A stretch of DNA of 64,000 nt from Alentia gelatinosa (Eukaryota; Annelida; Polychaeta; Phyllodocida; Polynoidae), in NCBI GenBank assembly GCA_950022655.1, contig OX465579.1, positions 45,549,950 through 45,613,949 on the forward strand, given 5' to 3'. Each line of letters begins with the position of its first letter. Within the stretch, counting starts at the first letter, position 1. This document shows, piece by piece, positions 34,931 through 46,989 of this stretch. A program made the position numbers and the translations under genes. Below the pieces are notes generated by a model. The model was not told where the DNA came from. It saw only the letters and a list, made by a program, of their open reading frames with translations, and ran no database searches.

Positions 34931-37230
34931 GGGGGAGTGGGGTTGGGCGGGGGGCTGCCAGGAGGGGAGGAGGCAGACAAGAGAGGGGAGGGATCAGACT
35001 AGCAATGCCAACTCCCTCCAGTTCCAACTCTCCACGCTATAGCACCAGCCCCCTGCCATACACCCCCACAGCCTGGGAATCCCATTTGTAGTTTTGGCCC
35101 GTGTTGGTATAGTGGGTCACTCTAATTCGTCACAGGGTATAATTCGACACTTTGACACATTCAGGGCTAAATATGACTAAGGTCGGCGACCTTGGCATTA
35201 ATATTAAACGTGGTACGTATATCCGGATCGCTGGCCTGAGTAGTGCCAGCTTCGGGTCGAGGTGTGGCCGGAAAGTGCCTTAGTCAGGCGGGTTAACTCC
35301 AATGATTATTCTCCACAGCCGTTTCTAAAAATTGGTCAATGGGGGTCTGAGTTGGCGAAGTGCGTTAGGGGTGTCTTTTTATCGTGTAAAGGGTGAATAG
35401 AACGCCTGTAGTCATCCGAATTAAATTTGGGTGCAGCAGACTAAAGAGGCATGGGGTTATACCACATACCTATGATTATAGAAATGCATATACCCGTGTA
35501 ATTTCCCTTTAGCACACGACATTTACACGTTCAATGACAATTTCATGATAAATTCCAATTACACTTATAGCATTTTTGGAACCACGAGTCCTATCTACTG
35601 GCTCGGTGTTAAAAATGAATCATCTACTCTTTCAAGAATGTTGCAGAAAATGTAGGGCTCAACAGAGTATCATGTAATTTGTATTTATGTGGTTTAAGAT
35701 GTATTCCAACCCTATAGAGGTTAGTTATAATCATATTGACGTAGGTCGTCCAAGTATATGGTAATTCATATATTGTGCAATGCGACTCTCACGTGAATAT
35801 GACCAGTACACATTATATATGCTGGTGTCATGGCTACATGCAATAGTACTGTTAAAGCTTATTTGCCTTTATCATTGACTCATATATTCGTCCACATTGC
35901 CGTCGTTCCCTCCCGAGGGCAATATTTTCATTAATAGATATTCCATGCTCGACGTTTTCACGTGCAGGTAAAGCTTTCCATTTATCTTCAATACATTCAT
36001 CTCTACTCCGGATTAACCTATGTAATGATGACGTCACCGTTATATTTGTATACCATTAACGGTTATGTAACGCCCATGAAATGATAGACCTGGCATTAAT
36101 AGGCAATGATAACCTACATCGCCCGGGTTTTCTGCGCTGTGGGTAGGGGGTCGATGTTGGGTCAGTTTTGTTATTATGCAAGATTTTATGGCTTTATGCA
36201 TGATATTAGTCATGTATAAATGGCCTTGTCATGTCCAATGTGGATACATTGTCCATTACATCATTTATGTAAACTCAATGACTTAGGTGCATGCAGAGGC
36301 AGAGAGACTGCGAATGGAAGGCCAGCACACGCACTTATCTACCTCCCCCTCCCTCTTCACACACAGGCAACAAACACAAGCCGAGTAATAACGGAGATAG
36401 CAAAGATAACGAGAGATTGACACTCTTGTCAGAGTCAAATTTCACAGCGGAAAGCAGATTAAGTGGTTGGGGCCGTTTCATGAGAACGTTAGGAGCACAC
36501 ATGCACAAACAGGCAAAGCTAATGCATTTATGAATTCCGATTCCAGGAATTATGGGATGGTTGTGAGTGCATGTCTACAATGAAAGACATTATGGCATTA
36601 GGTGGCACAGAGAAAAAAAGTCGACAAACAATATGTACATTGTATTTATCTATACAGGCTGATGAATAGAATTTCTCCTATGGAACTTATTTTCCGCAAA
36701 ATCACGAGTTCGCTTTTGTTGATGCATAGGAAACATCTCTTTTTGACATTGCATGTCTATACACACCCCGGCTGAATCTCTAAGTTTAAGAAGGATGCTT
36801 ATTTCAGACCTTATCAATGTTGTATAAACAGTATCTGATTTGATGTATTTTATCATTAATCATTCTCTACAATAAGATTTAGCTCTATTTTCTAATTACA
36901 TGAAAAGCATTGGTAATCACAATAATGATATTCCATAAATTACTGGAAAACTTCATACAAGTAATTGTTGTAGACCTTTCCAAGAAAATGATAAAAGTGT
37001 ATGGACGATAGTTAAGCATTTACGGCAGATTTGTAAATATCAGTTTTACGTTCTACGTGAGATGCATCTGAAATATAATAAGTGGACAGGTGAAATTTCA
37101 TTAGAACTAATAGGACGTTTGTCCTCTGAGTCACCGTAAGAGTACCTGGTAACATTCTCACTTGACCAGCGTATCTAAATTGCACATTACTTGCGGTGCA
37201 ATTTACTGCACACACAATCCAAACCGAGAT
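34931..37230. other. Mostly AT-rich intergenic DNA
   Basis: A G-rich patch ends near 34995, followed by AT-rich DNA. The 15-nt palindrome at 35179-35193 lies in a small GC-richer patch. No gene or transposon was recognised. Confidence 0.45.
35179..35193. promoter_or_regulatory. Palindromic nuclear-receptor-like element
   Basis: AAGGTCGGCGACCTT is an odd-centred perfect palindrome. It can be read as two opposed AGGTC half-sites with one central base (IR1 layout), close to but not matching the AGGTCA consensus of nuclear receptors. Confidence 0.25.
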
Positions 37231-37239
37231 GAGAACGAA

Positions 37240-37770
37240 AATCCCCCCTTTTGAGCAGAGCGAGGCAATAACCGTTTGTAACGCCACGGAGATGCTCGTG
37301 GGGAGCCCGAGCAGCTCAGCAGAGCGTGGACATGCAATCATTGTTAACTTATATCATTGTGTGAATTTATATCCTCAGACGGCAGCTGCGCTGTCCGCGC
37401 GCCGCACAGTGGAGGCGAGGCGCTATAAGTTGGCCTGTCGCCTGGCGGAGCGGGGCTCGTCCGTCATGCCCACTGGTTCCCCGTCAGTCTGTCAGAGCTT
37501 CGATTGGTGTGACGCAACCCGCCCGGGTGAGGTACCAGGAGGAGGGAGGACGCCCATCAGACCACGTGATGACTGAACGCCAGGTCGGCCCAACAAAACA
37601 TTACCACCATTAAGTTTGGGCGTCTCGCGCGTCAACGACAATTTGTCGGCCGCTGCATACCATCCATACCGACAATTACATGTTAATGAGCGCTAAGAAG
37701 CACACGGGCTGGCAATATCAGACCCGGGCGAACTGCGATATTGAAGTCTTAATCTTGTGTGAGGGGAAGA
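37240..37770. promoter_or_regulatory. CpG-rich block with SOX and homeodomain-like sites
   Basis: CATTGTTA (37339-37346) and CATTGTG (from 37355) resemble SOX sites just before a CpG-dense segment (about 37375-37530). ACAATTACATGTTAATGAGC near 37672 adds homeodomain-type words. No splice-supported exon was found. Confidence 0.35.
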
Positions 37771-39400
37771 CGACACCGCTAATAGCCATCAAGTACAACA
37801 ACGCCTCGGGACGACTTCCCTCCCCAAACGTGGCGCCGTGAGAAAAAAAATATCACCACGGCTACTCGCCATCTACATAGTTTCCCCCAACTCTGTCCCT
37901 ACTGGGTGCTCATAATAGTATTAACGGCTATCACCTTTGCCGTTTACTTTTGGGCCGAGAAAGAGGGCATTCTCGGAATAGGATCATCATACCCATCAGC
38001 GAGTCTCACATGAGGCTCGCGATGCGGGGCCCGATGGCGAGCAGAGGTGGTTCCGGTCGCGTTTATTACACAGATCGACGCCAGATGTCACTAGCTGTTC
38101 TCACTACGAGGCGTCATCTTGTGTTGGATAGGAGGAGTAGTGAAAGGGAGACGAACCAACACCACACCAATATCTCAAGTTACATATGAAGCAAACCTCA
38201 GTACATAACTAAGACTTTGTAAAGAATCAAATTCAACTTTAACAATAAACAACTATTACTTTATACGCGTTAATCGCATGTGATCTTGTTAACATTTCAA
38301 AATTCCTCATACAGATTATAAGACTAAATAAAGAGTCTGGGGATAATTGCATACAAGCATATGTATTATTTGACATCTAAGTCTATATGGTGAAAAAAAA
38401 CCCCAACAATATTCAATAAAACCTATTTTGCTGTAATTTGAAAATGTTCAATGAATCTTACATCTAAATAGAAAAAAAAGAAGACTCCGTTACAACCAAA
38501 TTCGATTGCTCTATTGCAGAATTTCTAAACTGACTTAAATATAAGGTAATATTAAAGAAAAAAAAAACATTAGTGACAAAACGTGGAAAACTAAGCATAT
38601 ATAGTGTGGATAATCCTACCCACCATAGTCAAGCTATCATAATGTGAATAAGCACGAGGTACACCAAAGCACATGCACAGTTGTAGAAGAAGCGGCGATA
38701 ACATTGTGACACCTCACTATACAAGACAAATTGCTATTTTGACGTCATAGGGAATAACTCAGCTGACTCCGTGGCCTCGGGAGATCCTTCAACCCCCATC
38801 CTCCCTCCGAGCACGGCGTCTCGACCTTTTGCCTCCAGGCGGGCGGGAAAGATCCAGACACGTGCTACAAATTTAACTCCGCCACCTGTTGAGACGGGAC
38901 GGAATAAACATCGGCAATGCGAAAAACAAACCGACCCGAAATAGTCGGCTCGACCGAGAATCGACGCGGCCCACCCGCAGTGCGTGAGGACCAACTCGAG
39001 AGTCGGATGACCAGTACCAACACGCTCACCTCAGCTGAAGCTTGTGAACAGGGGATCAATGACATGGGTCAAGTAACACAGGGATGGGCAGGAATTACCT
39101 GTATCAGAACACAATCCATGTATATATACATGGGCTTCCCAGTTGGGTATCAATAAAGCTGGGGACATTTATCCCAAGTGAGAGTTAATTATATACCATA
39201 TTTTTTGTCAATTATTGATTTTTTTTTAGTTTTTCAGTTCCAACATAGCACAGCATCATCATAACAAATCGGAACAAACAATTTTCAGTGGATATCAAAG
39301 ATTTTAAGTACAAAATGCCTTAATGGCAATAAATAATTATGAGTTTAATCTTATGAGATGATGATGGAGCGATGTGGATGATGAACAGTGCCTCCGTCTC
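37771..39400. other. Intergenic, no gene seen
   Basis: Several A runs occur near 38390-38580. A GC-richer patch at about 38735-39060 includes TGACGTCA-like TTGACGTCATAG, a CREB/AP-1-type site. No gene is supported. Confidence 0.45.
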
Positions 39401-39402
39401 AG

Positions 39403-39525
39403 AGCTTTTTTTTTTTTTTTTTACACAACTTTCGAAATCCTTTTTACCACCAATGGTTTGGATATCTGCGGGCAGGTTGTCCCACGCATTCACTCCACGC
39501 CAAAAAGGGGACTCTTGGACTGTGA
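39403..39525 (-). mobile_element. 3' end of a LINE, C-terminus of reverse transcriptase
   Basis: On the minus strand the sequence from 39525 down translates to a segment with FWRGVNAWDNLP then ADIQTIGG. This matches the C-terminal (F)xRGxxxWNxLPxxI signature of CR1/L2/Jockey-type non-LTR reverse transcriptases. It is followed by an A run (T on +, about 39406-39422), as expected at the 3' end. Upstream minus-strand sequence is too decayed to assign. Confidence 0.7.
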
Positions 39526-40610
39526 TACTTATAAAATGAACAACTAGAATGCAGTATGCAATAACTGAAAAAACATAATGAAGCTTATTGTAGTTCCAAC
39601 TATGAACGTTAAGATTCTCCTGCTGAGTATCATTGATTAACTATATTTTCTATTGTGAAAACCATGATATTTCCTGTATTTGAATGTGCCAAATCTGAAC
39701 TATCATGGCAACGACTGCCTAAACAATCACATGGAGCACAATTCTATTGTAAATTAAATCAGAAACAAATATTCCACATTTCAAACATTGTTGAATCGAA
39801 TAAAGCGCATAGTCCTTCTGGTTAAATAAGGTGACACGGTGAAGAAATTCGAGAAAGGTAACCAGGAACTACATTATCATGTGTAAAAATGTATTCACAA
39901 GATAGATGAAAGTTGAAAATATAACTAAACCAAAATAATTCACGAAGCCAATACATTGATTTGACACTTCTGGATCTGCCAGTATTAATCATTGCAACCT
40001 CTTGTGTATTACCTTTAAGAATTCCTTTTGCTGTCGCTGTGTATCATCACTTTTTATCTTTACTTCGTGATTTCTACAGTAATCACCCCAACGAGATGTC
40101 TGAAGACAGAACTGGCTACATTTCCAAGACATTCATATCATAATCCTTGGAATATTCTGAATGGCCAGTAGTTCAATGGTCAGTAAGAATAAAACTACAT
40201 GCATATATATACCCTCATTTGGCTGTCAAATACCAGGAAAACAATTGGCACCCCAGATGCTCCCAAAACCAGTCATTGAAGAATGTGCCAGAAAAAAAAT
40301 CGCCATCATTGTGAGAATCAAAGGTCGAGTCCCAACTGTATAAAGAATTACGAAGGTTAATTGTCCTCCTTGTGAAGGTGCGAACACCCCTAACAACAGT
40401 GCTTGCAAAAGACCAGCTATTTTTTTTAATTCTCTTTTTGAACAAAAAAGTTTTCCTTGAAAGTCAGAGATATACTTTCTTAGTTTTTCGAATTATCCTG
40501 ACGAGAGTCGGTGCTTTATAGCAATAGAATCAACTTCTATACCTAGGTAACCTAATCTAGTTATTGGATGAATAACTTTCTACAAACCCCAAGATTCTGT
40601 AGTTATAGAT
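39526..40610. other. AT-rich, possibly decayed LINE body
   Basis: This lies 5' of the minus-strand LINE end but gives no clean reverse-transcriptase motif. Frames at 39961-40143 and 40161-40343 are unrecognised. Confidence 0.35.
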
Positions 40611-40918
40611 TTTATCCTACCCCTAATATAAAATCCCATAGGCTTAACATTGGGTTTCCGTATGCCACGCTGACTGGCATACAGAGTTTTATATGCCACT
40701 AGTGGCATACAGCATTATTATCACGTAATATTCCAAAATCGAGGAGATAGGGTATGATAAAATCAAAACCTGATTCGTTTTAATCTTAGCCACCGCATTC
40801 CACTCCTGAAGTTTTGGCTCCAGACTTCACTCGGCTTCGCCTCATGAAGTCACTTTGTCAAACTCCAGTCGTGGAATACGGTGGCAAAGATTAAACCTCA
40901 TCCAGTTTTACGATAGTA
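40611..40918 (+). mobile_element. Foldback/MITE-like element, copy 1
   Basis: About 308 bp, roughly 90% alike by eye to the reverse complement of 46680-46989. Its right half is a strong inverted repeat: TTTAATCTTAGCCACCGCAT near 40779 against the GGAATACGGTGGCAAAGATT region near 40872. The loop CTTCACTCGGCTTCGCCTC is itself flanked by GACTTCA/TGAAGTC. The left half has TATGCCACTAGTGGCATA and other small palindromes. There is no transposase. Confidence 0.85.
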
Positions 40919-41927
40919 AGCACCTCAATTGGTAGTCAAACTGCACTCTTCTAAGGTGGAACTAACGACAATAAAATCCTCAATATATCCAAAACATTGC
41001 CAAAACCTCTACGGGCCAGACACCTAACAATAAACTCAGTAACCTGAATGAAAATGAAAGGTTAGCCGATGTAGTTCTGTAGTTAATTATTTATTTTTAT
41101 GAACATAGAGCATACAACAAATTTGTTCGTATATTATCATGGGTATTTCTGATCAAATGTTTTCATACTGTGATGTGACTGAGTGAAGCGTGGCGTATAT
41201 CGAAACTATGTGATCAGTGCAAGCCCATTGTTCCTGACTCAATCAATTCCCTGATAACATGCCTTTGGCTAAGTCTAGCTTGCTGGGTTATAGAAGTGGA
41301 GGGGGCATATTTGCAGTGTTGATAATAATTCACATGAGCTGAGAGGAGAAGTTGGGGTGATGGGGTGGGGTCTGGGTGGATGGTATGGGGGTGGTAGTGG
41401 TACTAGCCTCGGCTATTTCGGATTTAACCTTCATGAACCCAGCCTGAGGCGTTAACAGGTGGCCAAATGACATGTCTATGTCTATTTCTATAAGTTTCCT
41501 GCTCAGTAGAGGGCAGCACTGTGGACCGGTGATTTATAATGATAGATAACGTCCAGCGTCAAGTAGCTAGATGCAATACGACTCACTGAGCCACCAATCA
41601 TACTGGGAGCTGACAGGTTTTACCGCTGCAAATGAAGCCAACTTCAATTTACCACCCCCATCCACCAACACCCCCAGTACGAAAGGCCAGTCAGAAAAAA
41701 TCCCAGTCAGATCCATGCTGAGTGTTATCTAGAGAGGAGAGAACTTCTCTAGAGAAATATACATAGTGTATTTGATTTCCTCATTCCTGAAATTGCAGTA
41801 GTGATAAGCTTTTCTTGAATAACTTATGCTCTCATGTATCACTTCGAACAGAAGTTATCACATATCATGTGTTATACATACATATAATATTATTTTATCC
41901 AATTAGATAATTAATGATGAATTAATA
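40919..41927. other. AT-rich intergenic DNA
   Basis: No gene, RNA or clear repeat beyond a G/GT-rich patch near 41350-41400. Confidence 0.45.
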
Positions 41928-42274
41928 ATGAATAACTCGAAGACAGGTTTGGCGGAATAATTACAAAAAACAGGCTTTATTACCAAATAACAGTGGGACT
42001 CACCCCAACCTACACATCAAGATGTACAGGAAGCTAAGATAAATTAACATCAAGGTAAGACTAAAATACGCCTGGTTCAGCTGACAGACAGAAGCAGAGT
42101 GACCGTTAAAACACCTGGTAACCAGGTAACCAGCATTGGAGCAGCCCGTAACCATGTAACTGGAGAAGAAAACAAGTGACGTTAATAAACAAGAACAGTC
42201 ACGGGTTGAATAAAACAGTGAGTACAATTGGATATTAATTTATATACATATAACTGCGTTGATATTTAGATATA
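41928..42274. repeat. Dispersed direct repeat, copy 1
   Basis: Shares ordered blocks with 43581-43925 in the same orientation: GGTTTGGCGGA, CAGGCTTTAT, GGGACTCACCCCAACCTA, ACAAGTGACG, AACAGTCACGG and ATTTATATACATATAAC. Both copies are non-coding, and the family is not recognised. Confidence 0.85.
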
Positions 42275-43459
42275 TGAATAATGAATAGAATTCTTTCATA
42301 ATTCGCCTTTAACATTTTCCACAAATATCTCCATCAAAGATTTGTGGAATATTTGCTCCTGAATCTTTTGCAGCGAAACACACCTAAAAATGAGTAATGG
42401 TAAAACGTCCCCGTCGTATACTATTCTAAAAGAAAATAATGTTTACCCAATGTGTTCCATTCACCTCGATGCCAGACCTGGTTTAAAGGAGGGACTTCCG
42501 AGATTCTGTAAACCTGATAAGGTTAGATATTTTAATGCCAGATGGACAAAGAGAAATATTGCCTGTGTACCTAGAATTTTATTTCCAAGAAGATGTCAGA
42601 GGAAAACATCTAATTGCGGGCTATTATACATATCAGACCCTCAAATAAAACTGATTTCCATATAGACATTCAGGACCTTTCGCTCAGGTGGTGTTGATAT
42701 TGACAAATATTTATACCTATTTCATCTTACTTGGAAACTAACCTTGTAATGCTAATTTTGCAGCCAATTAATCCTAGCGAATACAAAGGTAGGAAATGGA
42801 GAGGGATGGGTACAAATTATTCTATTTTCGGAGTACCAGGAAAAAAGACAATATAGTCAGGAAATATGTATCACTTTGGAGTAAAAAGTCAGGAACCAAA
42901 AGTAAAATATTACAAGGTAAGGGCTAATCACGTGTGGTAACGGCAATGCAAATGTTGCCAGTTACCAGATATAATGATTGATAGATAAAATAAACGTGTA
43001 TAACATTTCTTTTTTCCTCATAGCATCTCACATTGATGTACCACAGCAGACAGCAGACTGGTTACAAGTAGTTCTCTAGAATAACACAAGAGTGCAGCAC
43101 CGCATATGAAGAACACCTGCGTCGCCATAGATGAACGAAAAGTACAAACGCGCTCATCAGTTTTATTCATTTTAACACAAGTTTTCAAGAGTTACCATGG
43201 CTTCTAAATCACACTGACGGAACTGTTTCTGAATTTATCCCACATGGAAATGTGTGTTATGTTTGATTTGTGGATAACATTAAAATACATTCGAACTGTA
43301 TGGGCTTTATGTTAATTATCATAAAAGGCCTAACCCCGTGATGATCCCTCTCACTCTTTTTGATTAGCATGAGCTAGTTGGTGCATGCAATTCCCGGCGA
43401 ATCGGTTTGAAATTTAACACAGGATTCTCTCCTTGGAAGTTGTACTATATTTCACCTTA

Positions 43460-43461
<2 letters not shown>
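42275..43461. other. DNA between the two dispersed repeats
   Basis: AT-rich. A 91-codon ATG frame at 42390-42665 is the longest here and encodes a basic, Cys-containing sequence. It has no recognisable domain, so it is not called. Confidence 0.4.

Positions 43462-43540
<79 letters not shown>
43462..43540. repeat. (AT)n microsatellite
   Basis: About 39 AT units just before repeat copy 2. Confidence 0.97.
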
Positions 43541-43547
<7 letters not shown>

Positions 43548-43580
43548 TAATCCAATGTGTTGATATGAAAGATATATGAT

Positions 43581-43914
43581 AATGAATGACTAGAAAAACG
43601 GGTTTGGCGGAAAATACATAAACAACAGGCTTTATTCATAAATTGACAATGGGACTCACCCCAACCTATACATCGAAAATTACAGGAAACTAAGGTTCAA
43701 ACCAGGGTAAGACTAAAATGCGTCTGATACCTGTTACAGCAAGCAGCAGATTAACCGTTATCGCGCCTAGTAACCAGGTTACCCGTAGCCAGTGCGGTAA
43801 CCCAGTAACTATGTGAGAGATAAACAAGTGACGATTAATAACAATAACAGTCACGGATTGAATAATAACGAGAATACAATTGGATGATAATTTATATACA
43901 TATAACATGGTTGA

Positions 43915-43925
<11 letters not shown>
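43581..43925. repeat. Dispersed direct repeat, copy 2
   Basis: Second copy of the repeat at 41928-42274, about 1.65 kb away. It is bracketed by (AT)n tracts at 43462-43540 and 43919-43975. Copy 1 ends in GATATTTAGATATA where copy 2 runs into TA repeats, which suggests that this microsatellite grew from the element's own end. Confidence 0.85.

Positions 43926-43975
<50 letters not shown>
43919..43975. repeat. (TA)n microsatellite
   Basis: About 28 TA units adjoining the end of repeat copy 2. Confidence 0.97.
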
Positions 43976-43977
<2 letters not shown>

Positions 43978-46679
43978 ATATATTGATATACCTCTAATAA
44001 TTTCTTTTTCTGCGTATGGGTTATCCAACGAGGAACAATACCCTAATAGACCTTGTTCTACGCCTTATATAGCCCCTCCAAGAGGAGGGATCGGGTACAT
44101 GAAAAGGACACACCAAATCACCTAGTTAATGTATCCATTGAGCATCAGAAAAGTTCAGAAATACATTTATCGCCTAGGATTTTGGTGCAGTTCAGGGTTT
44201 CTTCTATTTAGAATTATTCATTTATGCTAGAAACAGGGTTCTATCCTAAACTGGTATTACTGATCTTTCCAGAGCTAAAGATACAATGGATTTCACCTAT
44301 CATCCTAACTTAATTGACATTGTATTTGTGGAATAGATTTCGTTAGGCATTAGTATTTAGAGATGATTATACGATATATCTTGTAAATAACCTTAGCTCT
44401 TTTATTTACAAAATGTATACACTATAATGTATTAGTATATATCTCACCCACATCCGAAGTATTCTTTATCTGTTTCGAAAAAAAATCATTGCTTCTATGA
44501 TAAAGCTTTAATTATATTTGTCCTTGGCATTAAGCAAAGAAGATATAAAACTGAATATACTTTTAACCAAACATCCAAACAATGCAACGGCAACATGCAT
44601 TAATAAAATCTCTTGAATCTCTCTGTTATCTATACGACATTTCATCATAGTTCACATATCATTATGTATGTCTGTTGTAGTTGAACATATATAACCAACT
44701 ACAAAAGGCATGTGTTTCAGCACTCTATAGCAACTCTGAGTGTTTAATAGTCTTTGTAGTTCTACATATCATCCTACAATTATCCTTTTGAACACATGCT
44801 CCTATTAGACATTACATCTTACTGGCGCATCGTCTTCACTTGTGGTCGTGAGCAGAGGCGTATCCGTACCAGTCGAGTCGAAGAAAGTGCTTACAAGAGG
44901 GCTGGATTGACGATAGGAGTGGTCCCAGCATTACTTGTAAATGACTTTCGTATAGATTGAACTGTGGTGGCACATCATGGTTCTTCTTCCACCACATGGC
45001 TGTGCCTTCAAGGTGGACACTCGGCTGTGTCAATAATCACTCTTGCACTTCTGATGCCATGGTGTAGATGGTGTTGGAGGACATAAACCAGTGTCGCCAT
45101 CTGGTGCGTTATTCTAGCGAACCAAGAAGCATTGCTATCTTAGGTAAAATCATTTACATTTCATTGATTCCTGTATGAAATGGCCAAATGGCAGGCTGTG
45201 GGGTTAAATGCAGGAAGACATTGTCTTTATCATTGAGATCTACCCTAGTTGTTCCATGTCGTTCAACATGAAATCCAGTGGATAGCATTTAATGAGAATT
45301 CCACCAAAATCAATATCCTCACTGGAATGTTCCAAAAGTTGTTAAGAAGTCACTAAAGTAGAGAAAGGGAGAAAGAAAAGCGAAACATCGTTTGGATAAG
45401 AGTAAGACATACTGTCAAGAGTCGATATATAAAGCTTACGTAACGAAAGAAAACACTAGAAAATGAAAATGCCAGAAAGAAATGTTAAATATTGTTTCAG
45501 CATACGTTCACAACGAGAAGACAAGGATCTTAGTAAATACACAGCTATAAGTTCAAGAACGTTCCATTGAGAAATGGAGACACTTGTTGTATTTTATTCT
45601 ATATTCTAAAAGAACCCAACTTGTGTCTATGACATGCTAAAAGAAATCACCCACATTGAAAAATGCTATGGAGGAAAAGAGGGGCAACAATGAAAGAATG
45701 AATACCCACACACCCATCCACCTTTCGGATATTGTTATCTACGTAATTTTGGTATTGCATGAAGGGTGCAATTATTTTTATTTGAATATAATTTGGTCAC
45801 AAAGACGTCACTTAAGTAAGATTTTACACCAAATAACATTAAATTACAATGGGCGTTTCTGTCACCGCATGTCTGTCACACGTGTGGTTGTCCTTGGTGC
45901 TCCTTGGTGCATGTTTCTTAGTTCGCACACCTTGCATAGAAACGGTCATACACTCAGTATATTCCTTGAAATGAATCACATAAACATGTTGACTTCTTGG
46001 AAGTAGCACACAGGATATCCGCTCAAGACAGGCAGCGAGAACATATGTATCAACATAAACCACCAAATGAGAGTAGCCTTCATCATAATTAGCGGAGTTA
46101 ATCATCATCGTAAATGTTTATCCTGTTAAAATGGCAAAACGCGATGCTGTATTAGTGTAAAGCGTAAATGAACTATAGAGAAAAAAGACAAAGTTCTGGT
46201 GTATGGACTCTAAATATAAACCTTTCTTGTTACGTTTGTCCAGATCTCACAGGAATCCTGTGGTTATAATGTCATGTTCTCCACATAAAATTCAAATTGA
46301 GGTATTCATGATATGGTCACATACATGTGCACACATGTAGTGGACTGGAGCATATGTTATATGCGCAGACTGACGTTTTTCCTTCCTCTGACTTTATTTC
46401 TTAATTCCTATTTCTATATGCAAAGCCGTTCATCTTTAGTAATTCTTATAGAATCTATACTTATATTAGAGTATCCTCCAATAAAAGTCAAACATCAATT
46501 ATATTCTATTTAAAAAGAGCATCTCAAATTATGTCATCATAAAACATGATACATTCACTTATAGAAGTTATACTTTGGAAAGGGATAACCAGTTTTTAAA
46601 AGTCAGTTTTACTTATACGTTATGTCATATTCCACTCCGATTAACTTTTAATTCAATGCATGGCAAATAGACAATGATG
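43976..46679. other. AT-rich intergenic DNA
   Basis: No gene is supported. A minus-strand frame at 44836-45033 looks protein-like and has possible splice sites, but matches nothing recognisable. Confidence 0.4.
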
Positions 46680-46989
46680 TACTATCGTAAAACTGGATGA
46701 GTTTGAATCTTAGCCACCGTATGCCACGACTGGTGTTTGGCATAGTGACTTCATGAGGCGAAGCCGAGTGAAGTCCGGAGCCAAAACTCCAGGAGTGGAA
46801 TGCTGTGGCCATGATTAAAACGAATCCGGTTTTTTTTATTTTATCCTACCCTGTCTCCTTGATTATGGAAGATTACGTGATAATAATTCTGTATGCCATT
46901 AGTGGCATATGAAACTCCGTATGCCAGTCAGTGTGGCATACGGAAACTCAATGTTAACTATGGGATTTTATATTAGGGGTAGGATAATT
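46680..46989 (-). mobile_element. Foldback/MITE-like element, copy 2 (inverted)
   Basis: Reverse-complement copy of 40611-40918, complete at both ends (CTATCGTAAAACTGGATGAG at one end, TTAGGGGTAGGATAATT at the other). The two copies agree on their boundaries, which defines a unit of about 310 bp. The loop word is GAGGCGAAGCCGAGTGAA. Confidence 0.85.

Noticed and set aside
42390..42665. 91-codon ATG frame with several Cys and basic residues
   Set aside because: Longest frame of its area, but nothing recognisable; it lies between two copies of a repeat and could be chance or transposon debris.
44836..45033. Minus-strand protein-like segment (WWKKNHDVPPQFNLYESHLQ) with a CAG acceptor before it and Q/GTAATG after it
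   Set aside because: Attractive as a single exon, but no neighbouring exon in phase was found and no family is recognised.
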